A stretch of 46,302 nucleotides of DNA from Cytophagales bacterium (GCA_013299115.1 JAAFKA010000037.1:1-46302); one strand, 5' to 3'. Numbered from the stretch's first letter, positions 1-7,118 are shown. The notes: generated by a model from the letters alone, not told the origin. Program-made: numbers and translations.

Positions 1-262
1 ACAATTTGCCACCATTTTTCTTATCTTTATAAATATGTTGATAAATCCATTCATGACTCATTGTTTTCTTATTTTCTTTTTTCAATACGCCTACAATTTG
101 CTCTGGGCTGTATTGTTTTGTAAGTAAGCTTTCTATAGAAATCTTAATATTTTCATTAAATTTATACGATTTTTTATCTTTTCTTCGCTTTACTGCTAAA
201 TTATTTGCAACGTCTGCATCATACAAGTTATCACTTTTTTTATTACGTTTTTTTTCATTAGA

Positions 263-280
263 AGCGGAGTGCCGCCCAAT
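263..280. repeat. Mini-hairpin inside IS30 transposase, copy 2
   Basis: GCGG-AGTG-CCGC matches copy 1 at 14 of 18 positions. Two of the differences are compensatory (T:A in copy 1, C:G here), so the stem is kept. It encodes HSAS at the position of the ELxR residues in the helix-turn-helix. Here length is conserved, so it is a replacement or coincidence rather than a clean insertion. Confidence 0.4.
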
Positions 281-370
281 CGTACTTTCGCTAGTTCCAA
301 CTCGCCGAGCTATTTCTTTTTGTGATAAATCTGTTGCAAAAAGTGCAGAAATTTCATATCTTTGTTTTAA

Positions 371-388
371 GGTGGAGTGCCACCCAGT
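371..388. repeat. Mini-hairpin inside IS30 transposase, copy 1
   Basis: On the plus strand GGTGG-AGTG-CCACC forms a 5-bp stem with a 4-nt loop. It encodes the extra residues GWHST in the conserved HLTxxQRY motif of the transposase. An 18-nt relative lies at 263-280. Confidence 0.5.
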
Positions 389-627
389 TAAGTGTTTTAT
401 AATTTCTGTTTTTATTTTTTGTATTGCAATTCAAAAATAAACATAAAAGATGACAAAACTTAACCTTTTTTAATTTTTCCAAATTTCATTTCAAACTTGA
501 TTCCAAGAAATATTAACTTGGATAGTAAAAATCCGAATGATTATCAAAGTCAAGAAATCTACCCCAACTCAAGGTTTGCAGTACAATAATTTGGCTTTGT
601 GTAGTTTAATTTGATGTGATTTTTTTG

Positions 628-635
628 TAGCTTTG
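628..635 (+). promoter_or_regulatory. Bacteroidetes -7 box for the toxin-antitoxin pair
   Basis: TAGCTTTG fits the TAnnTTTG core. It lies 22 bp before the ATG at 658 and argues against a start upstream of that ATG. I see no convincing TTTG at -33. Confidence 0.4.
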
Positions 636-657
636 TGTGATAAAACTGGTAAAAATT

Positions 658-855
658 ATGCAAACACTCTTAATAACACCAAAAGACAAGGCACAGTTAG
701 ACCTCTTGACTAACCTGATGCAAGCCATGAACATAAAACCAACTATTCTCACAGAGGAGCAAAAAGAGGATTTAGGTTTGGCAATGCTGATGAGTGAAGC
801 AGACAAAAGCAAAAAGGTTTCAGAGGCAACTATTTTTAAAAAATTAAGGCAATGA
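658..855 (+). CDS. Antitoxin of a RelE/ParE-type toxin-antitoxin pair
   Basis: A 65-residue protein (MQTLLITPKDKAQLDLLTNL...) ending in a charged, helical tail (EADKSKKVSEATIFKKLRQ). Small size, the ATGA overlap with the downstream RelE-like gene and this architecture fit an antitoxin whose C-terminal helix wraps the toxin and whose N-terminus represses the operon. The similarity is of the short DUF2683-like type seen in many Bacteroidetes pairs; I do not recognise a defined DNA-binding fold. The ATG at 658 is chosen because it follows the promoter core; an upstream GTG at 637 would sit almost on the predicted transcription start. Confidence 0.7.
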   Translation: MQTLLITPKDKAQLDLLTNLMQAMNIKPTILTEEQKEDLGLAMLMSEADKSKKVSEATIFKKLRQ

Positions 856-1118
856 AAGTAGAATACCTTGCTAAGTTCTCCAAAGACCTCGACAAAATCA
901 AGTTGCAAGCTACCAAAAATGCTATTCTCAACGTGATAAACGAGGTACACGAGGCAACCAAAATAGCTGACCTCAAAAATGTAAAAAAATTGGTAGCTTA
1001 TAAAACAGCTTACAGAATACGAGTCGGCGATTATCGAATTGGCTTTTTCTATGAAAATGATACTGTCATTTTTGCAAGAATAGCCTCACGAAAAGATATT
1101 TACGACCTTTTCCCATGA
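852..1118 (+). CDS. RelE/ParE superfamily toxin
   Basis: An 88-residue basic protein with the RelE/ParE layout: helices (FSKDLDKIK, ILNVINEVHEA), then YRIRVGDYRIGFFYENDTVIFARIASRKDIYDLFP. The RVGDYRIGF strand and the final ARIxxRKDIY strand carry the usual RelE/HigB-like basic and tyrosine residues. Members either cut mRNA in the ribosomal A site or (ParE) poison gyrase; sequence alone does not decide which, although RxxDYRI...RKDIY favours the RelE/YafQ branch. Its ATG overlaps the antitoxin stop by 4 nt, so translation is likely coupled. The key residues look intact, so the pair may be active. Confidence 0.85.
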   Translation: MKVEYLAKFSKDLDKIKLQATKNAILNVINEVHEATKIADLKNVKKLVAYKTAYRIRVGDYRIGFFYENDTVIFARIASRKDIYDLFP

Positions 1119-1129
1119 TGCCTACCAAA

Positions 1130-1162
1130 AACCTTACAAGGTCTTAAAGACCTTGTAAGGTT
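1130..1162. repeat. 33-nt palindromic element, ACCTTnCAAGGT family
   Basis: Two perfect 16-nt arms (AACCTTACAAGGTCTT and its complement) flank one A. It lies 11 nt after the toxin stop, so it may double as a terminator, although no T-run follows. It has the same length and plan as the element inside the alpha-2-macroglobulin gene (15384-15416). Confidence 0.85.
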
Positions 1163-1179
1163 GTAAATAGTTTTACAAC

Positions 1180-1206
1180 AACCAGTACACTTTTTCAACT
1201 TTTTAA
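1180..1206. repeat. 27-nt direct repeat upstream of an ATG, copy 1
   Basis: This 27-nt stretch (begins AACCAGTACACTTTTTCAAC) is identical to 2414-2440. In both places an ATG follows within 5-7 nt, so the repeat covers the leader and ribosome-binding region of a small gene. Confidence 0.8.
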
Positions 1207-1210
1207 TTTT

Positions 1211-1691
1211 ATGAAAACTACAAAAAACAAAAAACGAAACCGCCGACTCAACGGCATAGACAACTCCGAAACAGAAACTAACAACAACCCAAAAAAACCA
1301 AAAATAATACGTGGAAGTGGGCGTTAGGGCTGTTGAGTTTGGGGGTGGTGGGGTATTTTGGATACAGAGAGTTAAGAGAAAACAAGGCACAAGTTACGCT
1401 TGATGCAGCCACTCGCAGTAGGTTAAATCTTATGTGGAAATTGTAAAAGCAAATAATAACGGAAGTGGTGTTGTTAATCAAGAGAAGTTGCTACGTTTTA
1501 AAAACGGAATTGCCAAACTAACAGCTTCAGATTTGTCAAAATATAATGATTTTTTGTCTTATCAAGTACAGTCTAACAAACCGTACATTAAGGAGGCAAA
1601 ACATATGGAATTGATTAATAAGGCTGATGCTTTATTTGCACTCATCTCAAGTGATGGCGTACAAATTATAGAAAATATGGGCTTAGATTAA
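1211..1691 (+). pseudogene. Small one-TM protein of unknown function, two frameshifts
   Basis: Three overlapping frames give one plausible protein. From the ATG at 1211 a basic, Asn/Lys-rich N-terminus (MKTTKNKKRNRRLNGIDNSE) runs into an A7 tract at 1291-1297. The next frame continues with a membrane segment (WKWALGLLSLGVVGYFGY) and RELRENKAQVTLDAATRSRLN. Around 1420-1440 the frame moves again to EIVKANNNGSGVVNQEKLLRF and on to a stop at 1689-1691. I do not recognise the family. It could be decayed, or the A7 tract may be a sequencing error; the second shift has no such homopolymer, which favours true decay. Confidence 0.55.
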
Positions 1692-1692
1692 T

Positions 1693-1724
1693 TTTGCAAA
1701 TTTGCCGTTTTTTTCGTATCTTTG
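1693..1724 (+). promoter_or_regulatory. Promoter TTTG-N20-TATCTTTG
   Basis: A good Bacteroidetes-type promoter: TTTG at 1693-1696 and TATCTTTG at 1717-1724, separated by 20 bp. It places the transcription start near 1731, so the ATG at 1746 starts the following gene and a TTG at 1722 cannot. Confidence 0.6.
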
Positions 1725-1745
1725 GGGTGTAAAATTGGTAAAACT

Positions 1746-2015
1746 ATGGCACGCACAAGCAAAATAAGTAGCAATTTGCAAGCCCCCTACAAAACAGTGG
1801 AGGAACTGCAAAAATTGTATCCCGATAGTTGGGTTTTGTTAGAAAAACCTATTTCTAATAAGAAAAATACAAGATTTGTTGGTGGATTTTTTCACTATAA
1901 AAATAAAAATAGGGACAAGGTTTTTGAGAAAGCAAGCAAATTGCAACTCAATCACATTACTATTATTTATACTGGTGGGAAATTAGACGAAACAGCCTTA
2001 AATTTTATCTTATGA
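1746..2015 (+). CDS. Small protein coupled to a retropepsin-like gene
   Basis: An 89-residue soluble protein (MARTSKISSNLQAPYKTVEE...). The middle (LYPDSWVLLEKP, then VGGFFHYKNKNRDKVFEKA) and end (HITIIYTGG) resemble the small DUF5678-like proteins often encoded just before aspartyl-protease-like genes; this is a resemblance, not a firm assignment. The stop codon overlaps the next ATG (ATGA at 2012-2015), so the two are co-translated. The start is set by the promoter at 1693-1724. The pairing of two tiny coupled genes with their own promoter in a patch of accessory DNA has the look of a toxin-antitoxin-like cassette, which is inference only. Confidence 0.7.
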   Translation: MARTSKISSNLQAPYKTVEELQKLYPDSWVLLEKPISNKKNTRFVGGFFHYKNKNRDKVFEKASKLQLNHITIIYTGGKLDETALNFIL

Positions 2016-2410
2016 GGGTAGTTCCATTTGATTTGGTTTTCAAAAAAATAATTTTGAAAGGCACACTTTACAATGATACAAAATTGTACTATTCGCAGCA
2101 AATCTTGCTCGATACTGGTGCGGTATGTAGCATTTTGCATGAGGATATTGCAAAACATATAGGCTTTGATACAAGCAAATCAAGTAAGCACGAATATAGG
2201 CAGCTTTCTACGGCAAGCGGCAGAGTACAAGCCCAAATTGTAAAACTTAGACAGTTTACTGTTTTGGGCATTGATTTTAAGAATATCAAAGTCGGTTTAT
2301 TGCGTATTCCGCCACAATCGCAATTAGACATGATTATTGGCATGGATATTTTGGAGTTGGTAAAAGAATTTAAAATTGACTTGCCCAAAAACGAAATTAC
2401 TATTTTCTAA
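2012..2410 (+). CDS. Retropepsin-like aspartic protease family protein
   Basis: A 132-residue protein with the single-lobe aspartic protease signature: hydrophobic strand then DTGA (residues 34-37) in QILLDTGAVCSILHEDIAK, a flap-like stretch, and the second hallmark IIGMDIL near residue 108. Such enzymes act as homodimers, each subunit giving one Asp. There is no signal peptide or membrane segment, so it should be cytoplasmic. Its substrate is unknown; the obvious candidate partner or substrate is the coupled upstream protein. Length is typical for stand-alone bacterial retropepsin-like domains. Confidence 0.8.
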   Translation: MRVVPFDLVFKKIILKGTLYNDTKLYYSQQILLDTGAVCSILHEDIAKHIGFDTSKSSKHEYRQLSTASGRVQAQIVKLRQFTVLGIDFKNIKVGLLRIPPQSQLDMIIGMDILELVKEFKIDLPKNEITIF

Positions 2411-2413
2411 ACA

Positions 2414-2440
2414 AACCAGTACACTTTTTCAACTTTTTAA
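2414..2440. repeat. 27-nt direct repeat upstream of an ATG, copy 2
   Basis: Identical to 1180-1206. Here the following ATG (2447) opens a frame of only 15 codons that stops at the edge of the ISAzo13 remnant, as if a second copy of a similar gene had been interrupted by the element. Confidence 0.8.
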
Positions 2441-2469
2441 ATTTTTATGAACTTAAAATTCAAAAAGAG

Positions 2470-2899
2470 CAATCTTCGCTTGATTAAACCATGACTGACC
2501 GCATAACCACTGGCTTCTTTAAACAACAAAGCTATTTCACGGGGACGATAATGAACCCAAAACACAGTAGAGTCGGTAGGACTACCACCTTTATGGGCTG
2601 CTAGCCAGGCATCGAGGGCTTCACAGATTTTTTGCTCTGACAAAAAAAAATTTACGACCTCCGCCCTTTTTACGTTGCCGACCTACAAGAGCTGCGGAAA
2701 GATGTTCTCCTGATTGGAGTTCCAAAATACCTTTGGCAAGGGTATTTTTGCTCATCTTAAACAACCTACAGCTATATTTCTTGCCTCCAAAACCTAATTT
2801 GAGAGCCTCCAAGCCCGCATAATGCCGTCTTGCTCGTTCGCCTAAAGATTGATAATGAGAACCCATCAACTGTTCTAAAATAGCGTCATATTTTTGCAT
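2470..2899 (-). pseudogene. ISAzo13-family transposase fragment, frameshifted
   Basis: The minus strand from the ATG at 2899 encodes an ISAzo13-like N-terminus: MQKYDAILEQL, LGERARRHYAGLEALKLG, LFKMSKNTLAKGILELQSG and a GGGRK box. The frame then breaks at an A9 run (2642-2650) and resumes as LSEQKICEALDAWL, PREIALLFKEASGYAVSHGLI before ending near 2470. The catalytic DDE half is absent. Loss of most of the gene shows it is a remnant; the homopolymer shift alone could have been slippage or a read error. Confidence 0.75.
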
Positions 2900-2996
2900 A
2901 AGAATTGACCAAATAGTAAAAACACAAACATACGATAAAAAAGTCAATTTATTTTATTTCTGTTCCTATACATCATATTTCATATCTATTATTTAT

Positions 2997-3028
2997 TTTG
3001 GAATTATACTTTTTTAGCCCTACCTTTG
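2997..3028 (+). promoter_or_regulatory. Promoter TTTG-N20-TACCTTTG
   Basis: TTTG at 2997-3000 and TACCTTTG at 3021-3028 with 20 bp between them match the Bacteroidetes consensus well. Transcription would begin near 3035, which rules out starts upstream of that point for the FKBP gene. Confidence 0.65.
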
Positions 3029-3084
3029 TGCCAATTAATTGCTTCCCCTATACTAAACCAACTTGTAAGCAATTAGACAATCGT

Positions 3085-3576
3085 ATGAAAATAGGAAATC
3101 AAAAAGTGGTGGCTATCAGTTACACCTTGCGAGTAGCCAATGGACAGATAGTAGATGAGGCTAATACCCAAAGACCTTTTGCTTATTTGCATGGTGCTGA
3201 AAATGTGTTGCCCCAATTTGAAGCTAACTTAGCAGGGTTGGCAGTAGGCGATGCATTTGACTTTAAATTGTCGGCAGCCGATGGCTATGGCGAATATGAC
3301 GAGGAGTTTGTCCACGAATTTGACCGTCAGATGTTTGCCCAAGTACCAGCAGATATGTTGGAAATTGGCAGAATACTTCCTATGCAAGACCAATATGGCA
3401 ACCCCTTAGACGGAGAAATTGTAGAAATAGCAGACACCAAAATAGTATTAGACTTTAATCACCCGTTGGCAGGTGAGGAATTACATTTTGTGGGCAAGGT
3501 ACTAAACATCAGAGAAGCAAGTACAGAAGAAATGCAGCATGGACACGTGCATGGCGAAGGTGGCGTAAATCACTAA
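3085..3576 (+). CDS. SlyD-like FKBP-type peptidyl-prolyl isomerase
   Basis: A 163-residue cytoplasmic protein that speeds cis-trans isomerisation at proline and can act as a folding chaperone. The FKBP core is visible: ISYTLRVANGQIVDE, then PFAYLHGAENVLPQFEANLAGLAVGD, then the inserted-in-flap domain typical of SlyD (GYGEYDEEFVHEFDR... to DFNHPLAGEELHFVGKV). The C-terminus is short but histidine-rich (MQHGHVHGEGGVNH), a small version of the SlyD metal-binding tail. The ATG at 3085 fits the family start and the promoter at 2997-3028. Confidence 0.92.
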   Translation: MKIGNQKVVAISYTLRVANGQIVDEANTQRPFAYLHGAENVLPQFEANLAGLAVGDAFDFKLSAADGYGEYDEEFVHEFDRQMFAQVPADMLEIGRILPMQDQYGNPLDGEIVEIADTKIVLDFNHPLAGEELHFVGKVLNIREASTEEMQHGHVHGEGGVNH

Positions 3577-3623
3577 GTCGTACGGTGGTTCAATCTAATT
3601 TTTTTGCCTCTTCTTACCTTTAA

Positions 3624-3655
3624 ACTCCGTTCTACTAACTAAGGCAGAACGGAGT
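3624..3655. terminator. Hairpin after the FKBP gene
   Basis: ACTCCGTTCT (3624-3633) pairs with AGAACGGAGT (3646-3655) over a 12-nt loop, between two convergent genes. No strong T-run follows, so its terminator role is likely but not certain. Confidence 0.5.
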
Positions 3656-3731
3656 AATTGGATAGTTTTGGTAAGAAAAATATATAAGTTTATACTATCA
3701 AATGTATTTAAACTTACAAAAGTAAGATTAA

Positions 3732-4007
3732 TTATAAAATAGTCAAACTTAATGTAAATAATGCAGATAAAACAGCCAACCAAAGCAAACTATCTTGCAA
3801 GGTAGTTTTTTGACGAGGTTTTCCCTCTGCAACATTTTTGACTTTTGCCAATAAAACGTAAGTAGTCGTTTCTTGGTCTTGGTACAATATTTTGCCTGAT
3901 AACAAATCAGCATTAGCTAATTGTTTTTGCATCTCCAACCTTATTTTATCTTGTTTAGACAATTCAGGTAATTGCTTTGGTAAACGGAAAAAACGTAAAG
4001 TTTTCAT
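3732..4007 (-). CDS. Small protein with C-terminal membrane anchor, unknown
   Basis: A 91-residue protein starting MKTLRFFRLPKQLPEL. A charged middle (LSKQDKIRLEMQKQLANADL) is followed by GKILYQDQETTTYVLLAKV and a single C-terminal hydrophobic helix (SLLWLAVLSALFTLSLTIL), so it is probably tail-anchored in the inner membrane. I do not recognise the family. It is followed upstream (higher coordinates) by another very small membrane peptide on the same strand. Confidence 0.65.
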   Translation of the reverse strand: MKTLRFFRLPKQLPELSKQDKIRLEMQKQLANADLLSGKILYQDQETTTYVLLAKVKNVAEGKPRQKTTLQDSLLWLAVLSALFTLSLTIL

Positions 4008-4326
4008 AGTTTTTAATTATTTTTTTATTTTTAATTGTTTGATTATCAACAACTTAATTTTTTGACAAAGACCTAACAGCTTGCCAAGCGTATTGGCATA
4101 TTGCAGCACAATTTTGGCAACTATTAGAGATTTAGATGTTGATTTTTTACCAAACTTTTTGATAATAAAATTTCAAAAGAAAATTATTGCAAAAATTTAG
4201 TTTAAAAAACAGCAGAAAATCTAATAAAACGGGCAACTTCTGTTTGTGAGTTACAAACAAAAACTAAACTCTTGATAAAAGATTTCAATACCTTTAATAC
4301 AAAGAGTTTAAATTTGAGGGGAAACA
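4008..4326. other. AT-rich stretch without a recognisable gene
   Basis: No supported reading frame. It should hold the promoter of the minus-strand gene ending at 3732. It contains a degenerate palindrome at 4239-4262 (CTGTTTGT / ACAAACAA) resembling the 24-nt elements at 11385-11408 and 18945-18968. Confidence 0.4.
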
Positions 4327-4370
4327 AAAACCCCAAACAAAAGCATAAAGAGCAAGATGTTTGGGGTTTT
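4327..4370 (-). terminator. Rho-independent terminator for the small membrane peptide
   Basis: Perfect 12-nt arms AAAACCCCAAAC (4327-4338) and GTTTGGGGTTTT (4359-4370). Read on the minus strand the stem is followed by a T-rich tail, 17 nt after the stop of the small gene at 4387. Confidence 0.7.
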
Positions 4371-4386
4371 CTTAGAGAAGAATACT

Positions 4387-4518
4387 TTATCGGGGTGATA
4401 AACTCTTACTCATATTTTCAGAAAAGCCCAAACCTATCAACACCAAGCCAATCACTTGCACTGCGGCAAGTTCATTAGAACTTTGGTCATAACTGATATG
4501 TTTGAATACAGCTTTCAT
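4387..4518 (-). CDS. 43-residue hydrophobic peptide, unknown
   Basis: A short minus-strand frame, ATG at 4516-4518 and TAA at 4387-4389. It encodes MKAVFKHISYDQSSNELA, then a single membrane segment AVQVIGLVLIGLGF, then a short basic tail ending SPR. A clean terminator directly downstream supports it being a real transcription unit. Its opening resembles that of the neighbouring 91-residue protein (MK, then aromatic/basic residues). Function unknown; a toxin-like or regulatory membrane peptide is possible, but only a guess. Confidence 0.6.
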   Translation of the reverse strand: MKAVFKHISYDQSSNELAAVQVIGLVLIGLGFSENMSKSLSPR

Positions 4519-4632
4519 TGTTTTAACTTATTTTAAAAGTGTCATTTTTGAACTACTTTACAAAGGTACATAAAAGATTATAAACTACAAATAAAGTAGC
4601 ATTTTTTTTTTAATTTATTTTTTCTTACACCA

Positions 4633-4680
4633 TTGAATTTTAAATTCAACATTTTAAATTCTTAATTTTAAATGTTGAAT
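4633..4680. repeat. AT-rich palindrome pair
   Basis: TTGAATTT/AAATTCAA is followed by a 35-nt inverted repeat (TTCAACATTTTAAATT, CTT, AATTTTAAATGTTGAA). It is the same ATTCAA/TTGAAT theme as the tandem repeat at 11415-11484. It lies in the 290-bp gap between 4519 and 4808, which has no gene. Confidence 0.5.
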
Positions 4681-4693
4681 TATCACTTCAATA

Positions 4694-4782
4694 GTAGTGC
4701 CACACAAATAATGTCGCAACCACGTTAGGACTAAAATTTCTTTGAGAAATGTTAGTTCTGCGCATTACGTCTGTGGCACTAC
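4694..4782. repeat. Nested palindrome of 89 nt
   Basis: Outer arms GTAGTGCCACA (4694-4704) and TGTGGCACTAC (4772-4782) are perfect complements. Nested inside is a 33-nt palindrome, 4727-4759, with 15-nt arms around TTG; its AGAAATGTTAGT core is shared with the 33-nt element at 40994-41026. It ends 27 nt before the stop of the barrel gene, so it may act in its 3' end. Confidence 0.7.
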
Positions 4783-4808
4783 CTTTTCAATAACAAAAAA
4801 ATTAGGCA

Positions 4809-5606
4809 TTAAAAAATTTTCAAATCTCCCAAAATATTGCCCAAAAACAAACTTATGCCGTATGAGTAAAACCAACCATCATAATTCACTGTGGTGTCTG
4901 TAAAAGATAATGTTTTGCGGTAGCCCACACTAGCACTTAGCCCTACCCAACGCGTAGGTTTCACAACTAATTTTAGGGCTGGCTCAAGTGGTAGAAAAAA
5001 ACGACTGTTTTGTTTCGGTTGCCCACTATTAAGGGTACGCACCACATTAGACTCGCCAGCACCAAACCCCAATGCACCACTGACCTCAAACAGTTTATGA
5101 TAGTAAACAATGTACTCAGGAGCTATGGTTGCGTATTGCAAGTCTAAAATAGTCCGTAAGGTATCTCTGGTTTCTACTTTAAAACTTTCTCTTGCTGGGG
5201 CTTTAATATAGGAGTAGCCCACCCAAAACTTCCAATTTCTGCGTTGTAATCCTATCTGTAAACCTGTTTCATCTACGGGAGCTTTGCGAATAAAAGTTTC
5301 TCTGTCGTCTAATTTAAAGAGAAAACTCCATTTGGGAGGAGATGCTCTAAAGGTTCTTCGGTCTTTTAACTCAAAAGCTTTTAGCCAGAAGCCTTTGAAA
5401 TTTTTTGAGTTTTTGGTAGTGTCTATAAATTGTTGGTGTTGCTGCCTAAGTAGTGCTGTGACTTTATTAGCACTAATATTTCTTAAAGAAGTGTTAGTGC
5501 TGAGTATTACCTCTTTAGTACTACACAGAAAAATTGGTAATTGATGAGCTGTACAAAAGAATTGAATAGAACCAAATAAAACGAATATATTAAATAAGAA
5601 TTTCAT
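4809..5606 (-). CDS. Outer-membrane beta-barrel protein, unknown
   Basis: A 265-residue protein with an N-terminal signal sequence (MKFLFNIFVLFGSIQFFCTA). The second half shows alternating amphipathic strands with aromatic girdle residues (WKFWVGYSYIKA, LQYATIAPEYIVYYH, VSGALGFGAG, WVGLSASVGYRKTL, YDGWFYSYGISLFLG), typical of small Bacteroidetes outer-membrane barrels. The family is not recognised. It is a single gene, divergent from the prenyltransferase gene. Confidence 0.65.
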   Translation of the reverse strand: MKFLFNIFVLFGSIQFFCTAHQLPIFLCSTKEVILSTNTSLRNISANKVTALLRQQHQQFIDTTKNSKNFKGFWLKAFELKDRRTFRASPPKWSFLFKLDDRETFIRKAPVDETGLQIGLQRRNWKFWVGYSYIKAPARESFKVETRDTLRTILDLQYATIAPEYIVYYHKLFEVSGALGFGAGESNVVRTLNSGQPKQNSRFFLPLEPALKLVVKPTRWVGLSASVGYRKTLSFTDTTVNYDGWFYSYGISLFLGNILGDLKIF

Positions 5607-5694
5607 AAAATAGCCACTTATGGGGAAGAAAAGTATTTTTTGTAAAAAAGCATAGCAAAATAAAAAGTAATTTTAAAAAACGCAAAAAATTAGC

Positions 5695-5702
5695 TATCTT
5701 TG
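5695..5702 (+). promoter_or_regulatory. Bacteroidetes -7 box for the UbiA-family gene
   Basis: TATCTTTG fits TAnnTTTG and lies 58 bp before the ATG at 5761. The -33 region is a poor match. Confidence 0.5.
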
Positions 5703-5760
5703 CCCTATTACCTCAATATCAAGCAATTCAATAAGCAGCCAAGTAGTCCTCCTTTCGATT

Positions 5761-6618
5761 ATGTCAATGATTTTTCTCCTTCGCCCTGTCAATTTGGTTT
5801 TTATAGCCTTGACTCATTGTTTGTCGGTTATTTTCTTGCTCAAAGTTCCTTTTACTTTGCAAGCCTTGTTTCCATATAGTTTGTTGTCTTTTTCGGTCAT
5901 TTGTTTGGCTGCTGGAGGCTACATAGTCAATGATATTTACGACCAAGCCATAGATGCCGTAAACAAACCTCAAAAAATGATAGTAGGCAAGCAGCTAACA
6001 GAGCAAACAGCATGGCGACTTTATCGATGGTTTACTTTATTAGGAGTGTTGAGTGGGGTGCTGTTGGGCAAAGTTATTTTTGCTATTTGTTTGGTAACAG
6101 CTTTTTTGCTATTTTTTTATGCTCATACTTTCAAAAAAACAACTTTTTTTGGCAACTTTTTGGTGGCTTTTCTCACTGCCCTTGCCGTTGGTTTGCCCAC
6201 CTTTTTGAAGGAAAAAATGCAACTATTTAGCCTACCTTTTTTGTTCCTCCTATTTTTTTCGTTTACCTTGTCTTTGATTAGAGAAATAGCAAAAGACTTG
6301 CAAGACCAACAGGGAGATGCCACTGCAAACTGTAAAACTTTGCCTTTGGTTTTGGGCAATGCAACTACGCTGAAAATAATAGCTGGACTTTGGTTATTGG
6401 TGGCTGGTGGCTGCATTTATTTTGTTACTGCCTTCCAAAATACGCTGTTGCAAGTTTTCAGCTTGGTTTTGGCTTTGGTCTGTATAGCGTTGGCAAATAA
6501 AACCCTCGATTTGAAAACCACCGAAAATTTTGCTCAATTAAGTTTGGTTTGCAAATCTTTGATGTTAATTGGCATTTTGCTTACGCCTTTGTTGCCTGTG
6601 CAGGTAAAGTTGTTTTGA
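5761..6618 (+). CDS. UbiA-family prenyltransferase
   Basis: A 285-residue integral membrane enzyme with about eight to nine hydrophobic segments. Both Asp-rich motifs needed to bind the Mg-diphosphate of a polyprenyl donor are present: NDIYDQAID (N57, D58, D61, D65) and KDLQDQQGD (D179, D182, D186). The family attaches prenyl chains to aromatic or glyceryl acceptors in making quinones, haem or lipids. The motif forms and Bacteroidetes background resemble the geranylgeranylglycerol-phosphate synthase-like/UbiA group, but the acceptor cannot be told from sequence. It is convergent with apaG, with five bases between stops. Confidence 0.88.
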   Translation: MSMIFLLRPVNLVFIALTHCLSVIFLLKVPFTLQALFPYSLLSFSVICLAAGGYIVNDIYDQAIDAVNKPQKMIVGKQLTEQTAWRLYRWFTLLGVLSGVLLGKVIFAICLVTAFLLFFYAHTFKKTTFFGNFLVAFLTALAVGLPTFLKEKMQLFSLPFLFLLFFSFTLSLIREIAKDLQDQQGDATANCKTLPLVLGNATTLKIIAGLWLLVAGGCIYFVTAFQNTLLQVFSLVLALVCIALANKTLDLKTTENFAQLSLVCKSLMLIGILLTPLLPVQVKLF

Positions 6619-6623
6619 ATTAC

Positions 6624-7013
6624 TTAATTCAATCGTGGAGGAAATATCATCACAAATTCAGGAATTTGGACTGTAAAAAGATACTCCAAAGAGTCTTGCA
6701 TGGTGTAATAGCCTTGCATTTTGCCTATGCCCGACCGCAAATTACAGCCCGAAGTATATTCGTAGCTCTGTTGTGGGGCTAAGATGGGTTGCTCACCAAC
6801 TACACCATCACCTTCTACGCCACGCACGCCGCCTTCTGCGTCATGGATAAACCACTGCCTTCGCAAAAGTTGTACAGTTTTGTCGCCTTGATTTTCTATT
6901 TTTATCTTGTAGCTAAAAACATAATAGGCAGCCGAAGGATTTGAGTAAAAGGCTTGATAGTGTGTTTGCACACTTACCTTTATGTTTTGTGTAAGAGCTG
7001 TGGCTGTTTGCAT
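6624..7013 (-). CDS. apaG: ApaG domain protein
   Basis: A 129-residue protein matching ApaG over its whole length: VSVQTHYQAFYSNPSAAYYVFSYKIKIEN, then VQLLRRQWFIHDAEG, the VEGDGVVGEQPILAPQQSYEYTSG core and YTMQDS. ApaG has a fibronectin-III-like fold and in enterobacteria sits with apaH; its effect on cobalt resistance and magnesium efflux is known, but its biochemical role is still unsettled. Here it stands alone. It is cytoplasmic, with no signal peptide. Confidence 0.93.
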   Translation of the reverse strand: MQTATALTQNIKVSVQTHYQAFYSNPSAAYYVFSYKIKIENQGDKTVQLLRRQWFIHDAEGGVRGVEGDGVVGEQPILAPQQSYEYTSGCNLRSGIGKMQGYYTMQDSLEYLFTVQIPEFVMIFPPRLN

Positions 7014-7118
7014 CTTGTAAGTTGCGAATCGTTAAGTACTGGTTTTTCAAGTAAACACTGACGAAGGTAAGCAAAAAAATATGACAACACAAAAAAGTAA
7101 TAAAAAAAATTATTTTGT

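Larger units (their letters stand above)
1..400 (-). pseudogene. IS30-family transposase, N-terminal part, probably broken
   Basis: Read on the minus strand, the frame gives an IS30-like helix-turn-helix region (KHLT, then LKQRYEISALF, LSQKEIARRVGTSESTI) followed by the conserved YSPEQIVG and SHEWIYQHIYKDKK segments; the DDE catalytic part lies beyond position 1. IS30 enzymes cut and paste the element using this N-terminal domain to bind the terminal repeats. Two things suggest decay. There is no ATG between the upstream in-frame TGA (431-433) and KHLT: the codon at the expected start (398-400) is ATA. A five-residue insert GWHST (371-385) separates HLT from LKQRY, and RHSAS stands where the family has RELxR. 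Use of a rare ATT/ATA start cannot be excluded. Confidence 0.75.

Noticed and set aside
1100-1481. Minus-strand open frames opposite the decayed membrane gene
   Set aside because: Poly-Phe/Cys-rich shadows of the plus-strand sequence with no starts or domains of note.
2998-3084. Longer N-terminus for the FKBP isomerase
   Set aside because: It would lie on the promoter at 2997-3028 and adds residues not found in the family.
4272-4478. Plus-strand open frame of 68 codons
   Set aside because: It crosses the terminator hairpin 4327-4370 and overlaps the better-supported 43-residue minus-strand peptide.
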